From the NCBI GenBank assembly GCA_964034945.1, contig OZ035960.1, positions 69,460,994 to 69,524,993 on the forward strand: DNA of 64,000 bases, in the 5' to 3' direction. Within the stretch, counting starts at the first letter, position 1. Each line of letters begins with the position of its first letter. This document shows positions 46,666 through 59,199 of this stretch, piece after piece. This DNA is from Chrysopilus asiliformis (taxonomy: Eukaryota; Arthropoda; Insecta; Diptera; Rhagionidae). A program made the position numbers and the translations under genes. The notes beneath the pieces are model-generated. The model did not search any database. It saw only the letters and a program-made list of their open reading frames with translations, and was not told the DNA's origin.

Positions 46666-46686
46666 TAGGGCTGCCAAAAATATGCA
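46666..46686 (+). repeat. Left terminal inverted repeat, hAT-like copy 1
   Basis: 21 bp starting TAGGGCTGCC and ending in TATGCA; perfect inverse of 48113-48133. Homology stops at the next base. Confidence 0.92.
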
Positions 46687-46758
46687 CTAAAAAAGGCGAA
46701 ATATGCGCATATAATATGCACTAAAAACGGCAAAATATGCACTTAAATATGCACTTTA
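46679..46758. repeat. Left subterminal TATGCA cluster
   Basis: Within about 80 bp of the left end, AATATGCAC-like motifs occur five times (at about 46681, 46702 as TATGCG, 46715, 46735 and 46749), some separated by AAAAACGGC-like spacers. In characterised hAT elements such short subterminal repeats bind the transposase BED finger. That role here is inferred from position and repetition. Confidence 0.75.
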
Positions 46759-47130
46759 AAAACATTCAAAATCCGAAATATAGTATATTTCACCCAAAAT
46801 AGTGAACGGAACTTGTTAAAATGTGGTTAATTCGACTTATGTGGAAAATAAAAAAAATTGAAAAAATAATAGTCTGTCAAAAAGATTGACATTTTGACTA
46901 ACAAAAAAATTTTTGACTTGTTTCTAAATTGCAACTATTAAATTTTAAGATATTTCGAAAAGATGTTAAATACTTCATATTGTCTATGGTATAATCGGGG
47001 TTAAAACTTGTAGAAAAATCTCAGTTGTTGCTACCACAAAACTTTCTTCCACAAAATCTACGACCCTGCGCAATTTACCCTATCCCTATCGTTTTGTCAA
47101 CCAAAGACGACCTCAAAATGTACAAAATGT

Positions 47131-47545
47131 GAAATAACTTGAGAACGGTAAAAGATATCGATTTACGGTAAAAGGTAAAAATGTAGAAAATTTCATTGCC
47201 TTTAATTCGTTTTTCAAAAGTTTTTTCGAAAAACTGTTAGTTTGCAAGTAATTCGCAAAAATATATTTTTTACATTTTAATAAAAATATTTCAATAACGG
47301 TAAAAGATAACGGATAACTGTAAAAGACAAAATTGTGCAGAATGCCATTCTCATTAATTCATCTCATATATACAGTAAGCAAAAAACCATTTTTTTCGAG
47401 ATAATGGACAAAAATTAATTTTTTTGAAATAACGGTTTATCTCGATAACAGGTTGAGATATCGAGTTATAGCTAAAGACAAAAGTGTGGGAAATTTTATT
47501 TTCTCCAAAAAACGCGTAGTTTGGGAGTAAATCGAGAAAAACGAA
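47131..47545. repeat. Three degenerate ~130-bp internal repeats within the hAT-like element
   Basis: Three successive stretches (about 47131-47260, 47288-47410 and 47424-47545) share an order of short motifs: an ACGGTAAAAGAT or GGTTTATC core, then an AAAA(T/G)TGT(G/A)GA-like segment, AAATTT-ATT, TTTTTC or CTCCAAAA, and AGTTTG--AGTAA-TCG-AAAA. Similarity is best between the first and third. The first two also repeat ACGGTAAAAGA twice internally. They may be an old tandem array captured by the transposon. The 3' flank (47540-47760), with CAGACTGGCAGACTGACATA, is non-repetitive within the window. Confidence 0.55.
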
Positions 47546-47931
47546 ATTGCGATTTTTGAAAAACCTCCATTTTGGATACTTTCGGTTAACGGATTTCCAC
47601 CAAAAGTTCATAGGATCGTCCCATTCCAGGACCAAATATGCCTATAAAATCTCATGGCTCTAGCTCTATTAGTTTTTGAGAAATCTTGTACACAGACTGG
47701 CAGACTGACATACAGAAAGACATTTTTGTAATATGACTCCAATCGACTAAGGAGTGATCGGGAAATGTTTTTTAGGTTAAATTAAAAGGTTGAAATTTTT
47801 CATGAATACAATAATACTTCGTAGAAGAAAGTAAAAACACATATTTATTTATTTTTAATATTTATTCTAGCTGAAACAGTCGAATTATAATTTGAATTGT
47901 ACAAAAAAAATTTGGTTGTTCATGAAAGTTG

Positions 47932-48122
47932 TAAAATATGCAACTAAATATGCATTATATGCATTTATATGCATTTATATGCAAATATGCACTAACGTGT
48001 CAAATATGCGAAATATGCAACAACAAGTGACCTTCATTCGCTTCTAAACTTATTGATTCGGATGAATAAAAAACTCCCGGAGCCGAAATCATAACGAGAA
48101 GAAATATGCAAATGCATATTTT
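47932..48122. repeat. Right subterminal TATGCA cluster
   Basis: TATGCA or TATGCG occurs at least eight times between 47937 and 48022 (including three consecutive TTATATGCAT-type units) and again at 48107-48118 next to the TIR. It mirrors the left cluster but is longer, an asymmetry seen in many hAT ends. Confidence 0.75.
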
Positions 48123-48133
48123 TGGCAGCCCTA
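48113..48133 (-). repeat. Right terminal inverted repeat, hAT-like copy 1
   Basis: 21-bp perfect inverse of the left end; ends GGCAGCCCTA, followed by the GTGATTAT duplication. Confidence 0.92.
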
Positions 48134-48141
48134 GTGATTAT
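48134..48141. repeat. Target site duplication, right (GTGATTAT), hAT-like copy 1
   Basis: Second copy of the 8-bp duplication; the satellite continues in register from here. Confidence 0.92.
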
Positions 48142-51100
48142 AATATTGATATAGTTATTATAATATTGATATAGTGAGTGTGGCATTGATATAGTGATTA
48201 TAATATATATGTAGTGATTATAATATTGATAAAGTGATTATAATATTGATATAGTGATTAAAATATCGATATAGTGATTATAACATATATGTAGTGATTA
48301 TACTATTGATATAGTGATTATAATATTGGTATAATGATTATAATTTTCATATAGTGATAATAATATTGCTATAGTGATATTAATATTGATATAGTGATTA
48401 TTATATTGATATAGTGATTCTAATATTGATATAGTGATCATAATATTAATATAGTGATTATAATATTGAAATAGTGATTATAATATTGATATAGTGATTA
48501 TAATATTGATATAGATCTTATAATATTGATATATTGATTATAATATTGATGTAATGATTATAATATAGATATAGTGATTATAATATTAATATAGTGATTA
48601 TAATATAGATATAGTGATTATACTATTGGTATAGTGATTATAATATTGATATGGTGATTATAATATATATATAGTGATTATAATATTAATATAGTGATTA
48701 TAATATTGATATAGTGATTATAATATTGATATAGTGATTATAATATTGATATAGTGATTATTATTGCTATTGCTATAGTGATATTAATATTGATATAGTG
48801 ATTATGATATTGATATAATGATTACAATATTGATATAGTGATTATAATATTCATATAGTGATATTAATATTGCTATAGTGATGTTAATATTGATATAGTA
48901 ATATTAATATCGATATAGTGATTATAATAGTGGCATAACAATTATAATATTGATATAGTGATTATAAAGTGGCATAACGATTATAATATTGCTATAGTGA
49001 TTATAATATTGATATAGTTATTATAATATTGATATAGTGATTATAATATATATGTAGTGATTATAATATTGATATGGTGATTATAATATATATATAGTGA
49101 TTATAATATTAATATAGTGATTATAATATTGATATAGTGATTATAATATTAATATAGTGATTATAATATTGATATAGTGATTATTATTGCTATTGCTATA
49201 GTGATATTAATATTGATATAGTGATTATGATATTGATATAATAATTACAATATTGATATAGTGATTATAATATTCATATAGTGATATTAATATTGCTATA
49301 GTGATATTAATATTGATATAGTAATATTAATATCGATATAGTGATTATAATAGTGGCATAACGATTATAATATTGCTATAGTGATTATAATAGTGGCATA
49401 ACGATTATAATATTGCTATAGTGATTATAATAATGATATAGTGATTATAATAGTGGCATAACGATTATAATATTGCTATAGTGATTATAATAGTGGCATA
49501 ACGATTATAATATTGCTATAGTGATTATAATATTGATATAGTTATTATAATATTGATATAGTGAGTGTGCCATTGATATAGTGATTATAATATATATGTA
49601 GTGATTATAATATTGATAAAGTGATTATAATATTGATATAGTGATTAAAATATCGATATAGTGATTATAATATATATGTAGTGATTATACTATTGATATA
49701 GTGATTATAATATTGGTATAGTGATTATAATTTTCATATAGTGATAATAATATTGCTATAGTGATATTAATATTGATATAGTGATTATTATATTGATATA
49801 GTGATTCTAATATTGATATAGTGATCATAATATTAATATAGTGATTATAATATTGAAATAGAGATTATAATATTGATATAGTGATTATAATATTGATATA
49901 GATCTTATAATATTGATATATTGATTATAATATTGATGTAATGATTATAATATAGATATAGTGATTATAATATTAATATAGTGATTATAATATAGATATA
50001 GTGATTATACTATTGGTATAGTGATTATAATATTGATATGGTGATTATAATATTAATATAGTGATTATAATATTGATATAGTGATTATTATTGCTATTGC
50101 TATAGTGATATTAATATTGAAATAGTGATTATAATATTGCTATAGTGATATTAGTATTAATATAGTGATATTAATATTGATATAGTGATTATAATATTGT
50201 TATAGTGATATTAGTATCGATATAGTGATTACAATATCGATATAGTGATTATAATATCGATATAGTGGTTATAATATTGATATAGTAATTATAATATTGA
50301 TATGGTGATTTTAATATCGATATAGTGATTATAATATCGATATAGTAATTATAATATCGATATAGTGATTATAATATTGATATAGTGATTATATTATTGA
50401 TATAGTGATTATAATATTGATATAGTGATTATATCATTGCTATAGTGATTATATCATTGCTATATTGATATTAATATTGATATAGGATTATGATATTGAT
50501 ATAATGATTACAATATTGATATAGTGATTATAATATTGATATAGTGATTATATTATTGCTATAGTGATATCAATATTGATATAGTAATATTAATATCGAT
50601 ATAGTGATTATAATAGTGGCATAACGATTATAATATTGCTATAGTGATTATAATAGTGGCATAACGATTATAATATTGCTATAGTGATTATAATATTGAT
50701 ATAGTTATTATAATATTGATATAGTGAGTGTGGCATTGATATAGTGATTATAATATTGGTATAGTGATTATAAATTGATATAGTGATTATACTATCGATA
50801 TAGTGATTATAATATTGATATAGTGATAATGATATTGCTATAGTGATATTAATATTGATATAGTGATTATAATATTGCTATAGTGATATTAATATTAATA
50901 TAGTGATATTAATATTGATATAGTGATTATAATATTGTTATAGTGATATTAGTATCGATATAGTGATTATAATATCGATATAGTGGTTATAATATTGATA
51001 TAGTAATTATAATATTGATATGGTGATTTTAATATCGATATAGTGATTATAATATCGATATAGTAATTATAATATCGATATAGTGATTATAATATTGATA

Positions 51101-54100
51101 TAGTGATTATATTATTGATATAGTGATTATAATATTGATATAGTAATTATATCATTGCTATAGTGATTATATCATTGCTATAGTGATATTAATATTGATA
51201 TAGGATTATGATATTGATATAATGATTACAATATTGATATAGTGATTATAATATTGATATAGTGATTATATTATTGCTATAGTGATATCAATATTGATAT
51301 AGTAATATTAATATCGATATAGTGATTATAATAGTGGCATAACGATTATAATATTGCTATAGTGATTATAATAGTGGCATAACGATTATAATATTGCTAT
51401 AGTGATTATAATATTGATATAGTTATTATAATATTGATATAGTGAGTGTGACATTGATATAGTGATTATTAATATATATGTAGTGATTATAATATTGATA
51501 AAGTGATTATAATATTGATATAGTGATTAAAATATCGATATAGTTATTATAATATATATGTAGTGATTATACTATTGATATAGTGATTATAATATTGGTA
51601 TAATGATTATAATTTTCATATAGTGATAATAATATTGCTATAGTGATATTAATATTGATATAGTGATTATTATATTGATATAGTGATTCTAATATTGATA
51701 TAGTGATCATAATATTAATATAGTGATTATAATATTGAAATAGTGATTATAATATTGATATAGTGATTATAATATTGATATAGATCTTATAATATTGATA
51801 TATTGATTATAATATTGATGTAATGATTATAATATAGATATAGTGATTATAATATTAATATAGTGATTATAATATAGATATAGTGATTATACTATTGGTA
51901 TAGTGATTATAATATTGATATGGTGATTATAATATATATAGTGATTATAATATTAATATAGTGATTATAATATTGATATAGTGATTATAATATTAATATA
52001 GTGATTATTATTGCTATTGCTATAGTGATATTAATATTGAAATAGTGATTATAATATTGCTATAGTGATATTAATATTAATATAGTGATATTAATATTGA
52101 TATAGTGATTATAATATTGTTATAGTGATATTAGTATCGATATAGTGGTTATAATATTGATATAGTAATTATAATATTGATATGGTGATTTTAATATCGA
52201 TATAGTGATTATAATATCGATATAGTAATTATAATATCGATATAGTGATTATAATATTGATATAGTGATTATATTATTGATATAGTGATTATAATATTGA
52301 TATAGTGATTATATCATTGCTATAGTGATTATATCATTGCTATATTGATATTAATATTGATATAGGATTATGATATTGATATAATGATTACAATATTGAT
52401 ATAATGATTATAATATTGATATAGTGATTATATTATTGCTATAGTGATATCAATATTGATATAGTAATATTAATATCGATATAGTGATTATAATAGTGGC
52501 ATAACGATTATAATATTGCTATAGTGATTATAATAGTGGCATAACGATTATAATATTGCTATAGTGATTATAAATTGATATAGTTATTATAATATTGATA
52601 TAGTGAGTGTGGCATTGATATAGTGATTATAATATATATGTAGTGATTATAATATTGATAAAGTGATTATAATATTGATATAGTGATTAAAATATCGATA
52701 TAGTGATTATAACATATATGTAGTGATTATACTATTGATATAGTGATTATAATATTGGTATAATGATTATAATTTTCATATAGTGATAATAATATTGCTA
52801 TAGTGATATTAATATTGATATAGTGATTATTATATTGATATAGTGATTCTAATATTGATATAGTGATCATAATATTAATATAGTGATTATAATATTGAAA
52901 TAGTGATTATAATATTGATATAGTGATTATAATATTGATATAGATCTTATAATATTGATATATTGATTATAATATTGATGTAATGATTATAATATAGATA
53001 TAGTGATTATAATATTAATATAGTGATTATAATATAGATATAGTGATTATACTATTGGTATAGTGATTATAATATTGATATGGTGATTATAATATATATA
53101 TAGTGATTATAATATTAATATAGTGATTATAATATTGATATAGTGATTATAATATTAATATAGTGATTATAATATTGATATAGTGATTATTATTGCTATT
53201 GCTATAGTGATATTAATATTGATATAGTGATTATGATATTGATATAATGATTACAATATTGATATAGTGATTATAATATTCATATAGTGATATTAATATT
53301 GCTATAGTGATGTTAATATTGATATAGTAATATTAATATCGATATAGTGATTATAATAGTGGCATAACGATTATAATATTGCTATAGTGATTATAATATT
53401 GATATAGTTATTATAATATTGATATAGTGATTATAATATATATGTAGTGATTATAATATTGATATGGTGATTATAATATATATATAGTGATTATAATATT
53501 AATATAGTGATTATAATATTGATATAGTGATTATAATATTAATATAGTGATTATAATATTGATATAGTGATTATTATTGCTATTGCTATAGTGATATTAA
53601 TATTGATATAGTGATTATGATATTGATATAATAATTACAATATTGATATAGTGATTATAATATTCATATAGTGATATTAATATTGCTATAGTGATATTAA
53701 TATTGATATAGTAATATTAATATCGATATAGTGATTATAATAGTGGCATAACGATTATAATATTGATATAGTGATTATAAAGTGGCATAACGATTATAAT
53801 ATTGGTATAGTGATTATAATATTGATATAGTTATTATAATATTGATATAGTGATTGTGGCATTGATATAGTGATTATAATATATATGTAGTGATTACAAT
53901 ATTGATAAAGTGGTATTAATATTGATATAGTGATTATAATACTGATATAGTTTTTATAATATTGATATTATGATATTAATATTAATATAGTGATTATAAT
54001 ATTGATATAGTGATTATAATATTGGTATAGTGATTAAAATATCGATATAGTGATTATAATATATATGTAGTGATTATACTATTGATATAGTGATTATAAT

Positions 54101-55165
54101 ATTCATATAGTGATAATAATATTGCTATAGTGATATTAATATTGATATAGTGATTATTATATTGATATAGTGATTCTAATATTGATATAGTGATTATAAT
54201 ATTAATATAGTGATTATAATATTGATATAGTGATTATAATATTAATATAGTGATTATACTATTGGTATAGTGATTATAATATTGATTTGGTGATTATAAT
54301 ATATATATAGTGATTATAATATTAATATAGTGATTATAATATTGATATAGTGATTATAATATTAATATAGTGATTATAATATTGATATAGTGATTATAAT
54401 ATTAAGATAGTGATTATAATATTGATATAGATATAATGATTACAATATTGATATAGTGATTATAATATTTATATAGTGATATTACTATATATTAATATCG
54501 ATATAGTGATTATAATAGTGGCATAACGATTATAATATTGCTATAGTGATTATAATAGTGGCATAACGATTATAATATTGCTATAGTGATTATAATATTG
54601 ATATAGTGATTATAATATTGATATAGTGATTATAATATCGTTATAGTGATACTAATATCGATATAGTGATTATAATATTGGTATAGTGATTATAAATTGA
54701 TATAGTGATTATACTATCGATATAGTGGTTATAATATTGATATAGTAATTATAATATTGATATGGTGATTTTAATATCGATATAGTGATTATATCATTGC
54801 TATAGTGATATTAATATTGATATAGGATTATGATATTGATATAATGATTACAATATTGATATAGTGATTATAATATTGATATAGTGATTATATTATTGCT
54901 ATAGTGATATTAATATTGATATAGTAATATTAATATCGATATAGTGATTATAATAGTGGCATAACGATTATAATATTGCTATAGTGATTATAATAGTGAT
55001 TATATAGTGATTATATTATGATATAGTGATTATATTATTGCTATAGTGATATCAATATTGATATAGTAATATTAATATCGATATAGTGATTATAATAGTG
55101 GCATAACGATTATAATATTGCTATAGTGATTATAATAGTGGCATAACGATTATAATATTGCTATA
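48142..55165 (+). repeat. 20-bp satellite array, forward, B-type, between the two transposon copies
   Basis: About 7 kb of forward monomers with B-type markers: GTGAGTGTGGCATTG, ATATATATGTAGTG, AGATCT units, ATTGCTATTGCTATAG and paired GTGGCATAACGATTATAAT units. Four GTGGCATAACG units lie close together at about 49350-49510, interrupted by one ATAATGATATAG monomer. Shorter internal duplications are present, for example 50.2-50.7 kb compared with 50.9-51.4 kb. No gene is seen. Confidence 0.96.
54999..55018. other. Junction between the two 8.5-kb repeat copies
   Basis: A short scrambled stretch (ATTATATAGTGATTATATTA) that fits neither the standard monomer nor the sibling positions. The sequence to its left continues as at ~63691 in copy 2; to its right it begins as at 46511. 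It marks the recombination or slippage breakpoint of the 8.5-kb tandem duplication. Confidence 0.75.
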
Positions 55166-55173
55166 GTGATTAT
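55166..55173. repeat. Target site duplication, left (GTGATTAT), hAT-like copy 2
   Basis: Same 8-bp duplication and same surrounding monomers as copy 1, paired with 56642-56649. Identical flanks mean this copy arose by block duplication, not by a new insertion. Confidence 0.92.
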
Positions 55174-56641
55174 TAGGGCTGCCAAAAATATGCACTAAAA
55201 AAGGCGAAATATGCGCATATAATATGCACTAAAAACGGCAAAATATGCACTTAAATATGCACTTTAAAAACATTCAAAATCCGAAATATAGTATATTTCA
55301 CCCAAAATAGTGAACGGAACTTGTTAAAATGTGGTTAATTCGACTTATGTGGAAAATAAAAAAAATTGAAAAAATAATAGTCTGTCAAAAAGATTGACAT
55401 TTTGACTAACAAAAAAATTTTTGACTTGTTTCTAAATTGCAACTATTAAATTTTAAGATATTTCGAAAAGATGTTAAATACTTCATATTGTCTATGGTAT
55501 AATCGGGGTTAAAACTTGTAGAAAAATCTCAGTTGTTGCTACCACAAAACTTTCTTCCACAAAATCTACGACCCTGCGCAATTTACCCTATCCCTATCGT
55601 TTTGTCAACCAAAGACGACCTCAAAATGTACAAAATGTGAAATAACTTGAGAACGGTAAAAGATATCGATTTACGGTAAAAGGTAAAAATGTAGAAAATT
55701 TCATTGCCTTTAATTCGTTTTTCAAAAGTTTTTTCGAAAAACTGTTAGTTTGCAAGTAATTCGCAAAAATATATTTTTTACATTTTAATAAAAATATTTC
55801 AATAACGGTAAAAGATAACGGATAACTGTAAAAGACAAAATTGTGCAGAATGCCATTCTCATTAATTCATCTCATATATACAGTAAGCAAAAAACCATTT
55901 TTTTCGAGATAATGGACAAAAATTAATTTTTTTGAAATAACGGTTTATCTCGATAACAGGTTGAGATATCGAGTTATAGCTAAAGACAAAAGTGTGGGAA
56001 ATTTTATTTTCTCCAAAAAACGCGTAGTTTGGGAGTAAATCGAGAAAAACGAAATTGCGATTTTTGAAAAACCTCCATTTTGGATACTTTCGGTTAACGG
56101 ATTTCCACCAAAAGTTCATAGGATCGTCCCATTCCAGGACCAAATATGCCTATAAAATCTCATGGCTCTAGCTCTATTAGTTTTTGAGAAATCTTGTACA
56201 CAGACTGGCAGACTGACATACAGAAAGACATTTTTGTAATATGACTCCAATCGACTAAGGAGTGATCGGGAAATGTTTTTTAGGTTAAATTAAAAGGTTG
56301 AAATTTTTCATGAATACAATAATACTTCGTAGAAGAAAGTAAAAACACATATTTATTTATTTTTAATATTTATTCTAGCTGAAACAGTCGAATTATAATT
56401 TGAATTGTACAAAAAAAATTTGGTTGTTCATGAAAGTTGTAAAATATGCAACTAAATATGCATTATATGCATTTATATGCATTTATATGCAAATATGCAC
56501 TAACGTGTCAAATATGCGAAATATGCAACAACAAGTGACCTTCATTCGCTTCTAAACTTATTGATTCGGATGAATAAAAAACTCCCGGAGCCGAAATCAT
56601 AACGAGAAGAAATATGCAAATGCATATTTTTGGCAGCCCTA
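55174..56641. mobile_element. Non-autonomous hAT-like DNA transposon, copy 2 (1468 bp)
   Basis: Same length, TIRs (55174-55194 and 56621-56641), subterminal TATGCA clusters and internal repeats as copy 1, at a constant offset of 8508. I saw no base difference in the parts read side by side. It shares the same insertion point in the same monomer order, so it is a passenger of the 8.5-kb satellite duplication. The same 93-codon minus-strand open stretch (55862-56143) is present; its survival means little because the copies are too recent to have diverged. Confidence 0.9.
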
Positions 56642-56649
56642 GTGATTAT
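56642..56649. repeat. Target site duplication, right (GTGATTAT), hAT-like copy 2
   Basis: Right-hand 8-bp duplication of copy 2; the array resumes in register. Confidence 0.92.
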
Positions 56650-59008
56650 AATATTGATATAGTTATTATAATATTGATATAGTGAGTGTGGCATTGATAT
56701 AGTGATTATAATATATATGTAGTGATTATAATATTGATAAAGTGATTATAATATTGATATAGTGATTAAAATATCGATATAGTGATTATAACATATATGT
56801 AGTGATTATACTATTGATATAGTGATTATAATATTGGTATAATGATTATAATTTTCATATAGTGATAATAATATTGCTATAGTGATATTAATATTGATAT
56901 AGTGATTATTATATTGATATAGTGATTCTAATATTGATATAGTGATCATAATATTAATATAGTGATTATAATATTGAAATAGTGATTATAATATTGATAT
57001 AGTGATTATAATATTGATATAGATCTTATAATATTGATATATTGATTATAATATTGATGTAATGATTATAATATAGATATAGTGATTATAATATTAATAT
57101 AGTGATTATAATATAGATATAGTGATTATACTATTGGTATAGTGATTATAATATTGATATGGTGATTATAATATATATATAGTGATTATAATATTAATAT
57201 AGTGATTATAATATTGATATAGTGATTATAATATTGATATAGTGATTATAATATTGATATAGTGATTATTATTGCTATTGCTATAGTGATATTAATATTG
57301 ATATAGTGATTATGATATTGATATAATGATTACAATATTGATATAGTGATTATAATATTCATATAGTGATATTAATATTGCTATAGTGATGTTAATATTG
57401 ATATAGTAATATTAATATCGATATAGTGATTATAATAGTGGCATAACAATTATAATATTGATATAGTGATTATAAAGTGGCATAACGATTATAATATTGC
57501 TATAGTGATTATAATATTGATATAGTTATTATAATATTGATATAGTGATTATAATATATATGTAGTGATTATAATATTGATATGGTGATTATAATATATA
57601 TATAGTGATTATAATATTAATATAGTGATTATAATATTGATATAGTGATTATAATATTAATATAGTGATTATAATATTGATATAGTGATTATTATTGCTA
57701 TTGCTATAGTGATATTAATATTGATATAGTGATTATGATATTGATATAATAATTACAATATTGATATAGTGATTATAATATTCATATAGTGATATTAATA
57801 TTGCTATAGTGATATTAATATTGATATAGTAATATTAATATCGATATAGTGATTATAATAGTGGCATAACGATTATAATATTGCTATAGTGATTATAATA
57901 GTGGCATAACGATTATAATATTGCTATAGTGATTATAATAATGATATAGTGATTATAATAGTGGCATAACGATTATAATATTGCTATAGTGATTATAATA
58001 GTGGCATAACGATTATAATATTGCTATAGTGATTATAATATTGATATAGTTATTATAATATTGATATAGTGAGTGTGCCATTGATATAGTGATTATAATA
58101 TATATGTAGTGATTATAATATTGATAAAGTGATTATAATATTGATATAGTGATTAAAATATCGATATAGTGATTATAATATATATGTAGTGATTATACTA
58201 TTGATATAGTGATTATAATATTGGTATAGTGATTATAATTTTCATATAGTGATAATAATATTGCTATAGTGATATTAATATTGATATAGTGATTATTATA
58301 TTGATATAGTGATTCTAATATTGATATAGTGATCATAATATTAATATAGTGATTATAATATTGAAATAGAGATTATAATATTGATATAGTGATTATAATA
58401 TTGATATAGATCTTATAATATTGATATATTGATTATAATATTGATGTAATGATTATAATATAGATATAGTGATTATAATATTAATATAGTGATTATAATA
58501 TAGATATAGTGATTATACTATTGGTATAGTGATTATAATATTGATATGGTGATTATAATATTAATATAGTGATTATAATATTGATATAGTGATTATTATT
58601 GCTATTGCTATAGTGATATTAATATTGAAATAGTGATTATAATATTGCTATAGTGATATTAGTATTAATATAGTGATATTAATATTGATATAGTGATTAT
58701 AATATTGTTATAGTGATATTAGTATCGATATAGTGATTACAATATCGATATAGTGATTATAATATCGATATAGTGGTTATAATATTGATATAGTAATTAT
58801 AATATTGATATGGTGATTTTAATATCGATATAGTGATTATAATATCGATATAGTAATTATAATATCGATATAGTGATTATAATATTGATATAGTGATTAT
58901 ATTATTGATATAGTGATTATAATATTGATATAGTGATTATATCATTGCTATAGTGATTATATCATTGCTATATTGATATTAATATTGATATAGGATTATG
59001 ATATTGAT
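56650..59008 (+). repeat. 20-bp satellite array, forward, B-type, between hAT-like copy 2 and the MITE
   Basis: Monomer-for-monomer counterpart of 48142-50500, including the four clustered GTGGCATAACG units (about 57860-58020) and the GTGAGTGTGCCATTG unit. No gene is seen. Confidence 0.96.
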
Positions 59009-59011
59009 ATA
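59009..59011. repeat. Target site duplication, left (ATA), MITE
   Basis: ATA is repeated at 59197-59199. The empty site in copy 1 (50501-50503) has a single ATA between GATATTGAT and ATGATTAC. Confidence 0.8.
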
Positions 59012-59196
59012 GGGCCAGATACTCGATTCTCTAGCAAATCGCAACTTGCTAGCTAGCAAAAATGGCGGGTTTTATCGCAAATTCTTCGTTGATTTATTCC
59101 TTGCTTGCCAGAGAAAATTGATCGAGTATGCCATTTCTTGCTATTCAGCAAAAAATCATTGCTTGCTTGCTTGCTAGGGTATCGAGTATCTGGCCC
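59012..59196. mobile_element. 185-bp MITE with GGGCCAGATACTCGAT inverted ends
   Basis: A GC-richer insert flanked by 16-bp perfect terminal inverted repeats (59012-59027 and 59181-59196), extended to about 28 bp imperfectly by a shared CTAGCAA segment. It has no coding capacity. The interior has GCTAGC and GCTTGC repeats and an internal second ATCGAGTAT motif (near 59121). The copy-1 empty site shows the gain is exactly 185 bp plus a 3-bp ATA duplication. A 3-bp duplication and GGGCC-type ends recall PIF/Harbinger MITEs, but that superfamily usually duplicates TWA, so the assignment is tentative. Confidence 0.85.
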
Positions 59197-59199
59197 ATA
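59197..59199. repeat. Target site duplication, right (ATA), MITE
   Basis: Right copy of the 3-bp duplication, followed by ATGATTACAATATTG as in the empty site. Confidence 0.8.

Larger units (their letters stand above)
46666..48133. mobile_element. Non-autonomous hAT-like DNA transposon, copy 1 (1468 bp)
   Basis: This is the first of three non-satellite stretches. It is bounded by perfect 21-bp terminal inverted repeats starting TAGGGCTGCCAAAAATATGC (46666-46686 and 48113-48133), with an 8-bp GTGATTAT duplication on each side. TIRs starting YAGGG and 8-bp nTnnnnAn duplications are hallmarks of the hAT superfamily (established knowledge). Both ends carry clusters of TATGCA/TATGCG motifs, typical of hAT subterminal transposase sites. 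No transposase, hAT dimerisation domain or BED finger could be coded in 1.47 kb with so many stops; the longest open frame is a 93-codon stretch on the minus strand (47354-47635) with no recognisable domain. It would need a transposase supplied elsewhere. The middle holds three degenerate ~130-bp repeats. It is much longer than a typical MITE. Confidence 0.9.
46511..55018 (+). repeat. 8508-bp higher-order repeat, copy 1 (carries a hAT-like element)
   Basis: The sequence from 46511 recurs from 55019 at a constant offset of 8508 bp up to the MITE at 59012, and then at 8693 bp to about 63691 (8508 plus 188 for the MITE and its target duplication, minus 3 bp of small deletions). I found agreement at every landmark compared, including the entire 1468-bp transposon and its flanks. 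The left limit is sharp: the bases diverge just before 46511/55019. Similarity to copy 2 ends near 54998, and about 20 bp of scrambled satellite (54999-55018) forms the junction between the copies. Confidence 0.93.

Noticed and set aside
46970..47000. Possible RNA polymerase III promoter or SINE in the hAT-like element
   Set aside because: I found no convincing A and B boxes at proper spacing, no tRNA-like head and no poly-A or simple tail.
47354..47635. 93-codon open reading frame on the minus strand inside the first hAT-like element
   Set aside because: No recognisable domain; it is rich in F, N, K and W as expected from translating AT-rich noncoding DNA, it overlaps the degenerate internal repeats, and it is far too short for a transposase. 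Its exact copy at 55862-56143 reflects block duplication, not selection.
46666..48133. Tc1/mariner-type insertion with a TA duplication
   Set aside because: If the ends are set at GGGCTGCC a TA duplication can be read, but comparison with empty sibling monomers shows an 8-bp GTGATTAT duplication with ends at TAGGG, which fits hAT.
55862..56143. Same 93-codon open frame in the second element
   Set aside because: Duplicate of the first by the 8508-bp repeat; no independent evidence of coding.
55174..56641. Independent second transposition of the hAT-like element into the same target
   Set aside because: Flanking variant monomers match on both sides from 46511 and for kilobases beyond, so block duplication is the simpler account.
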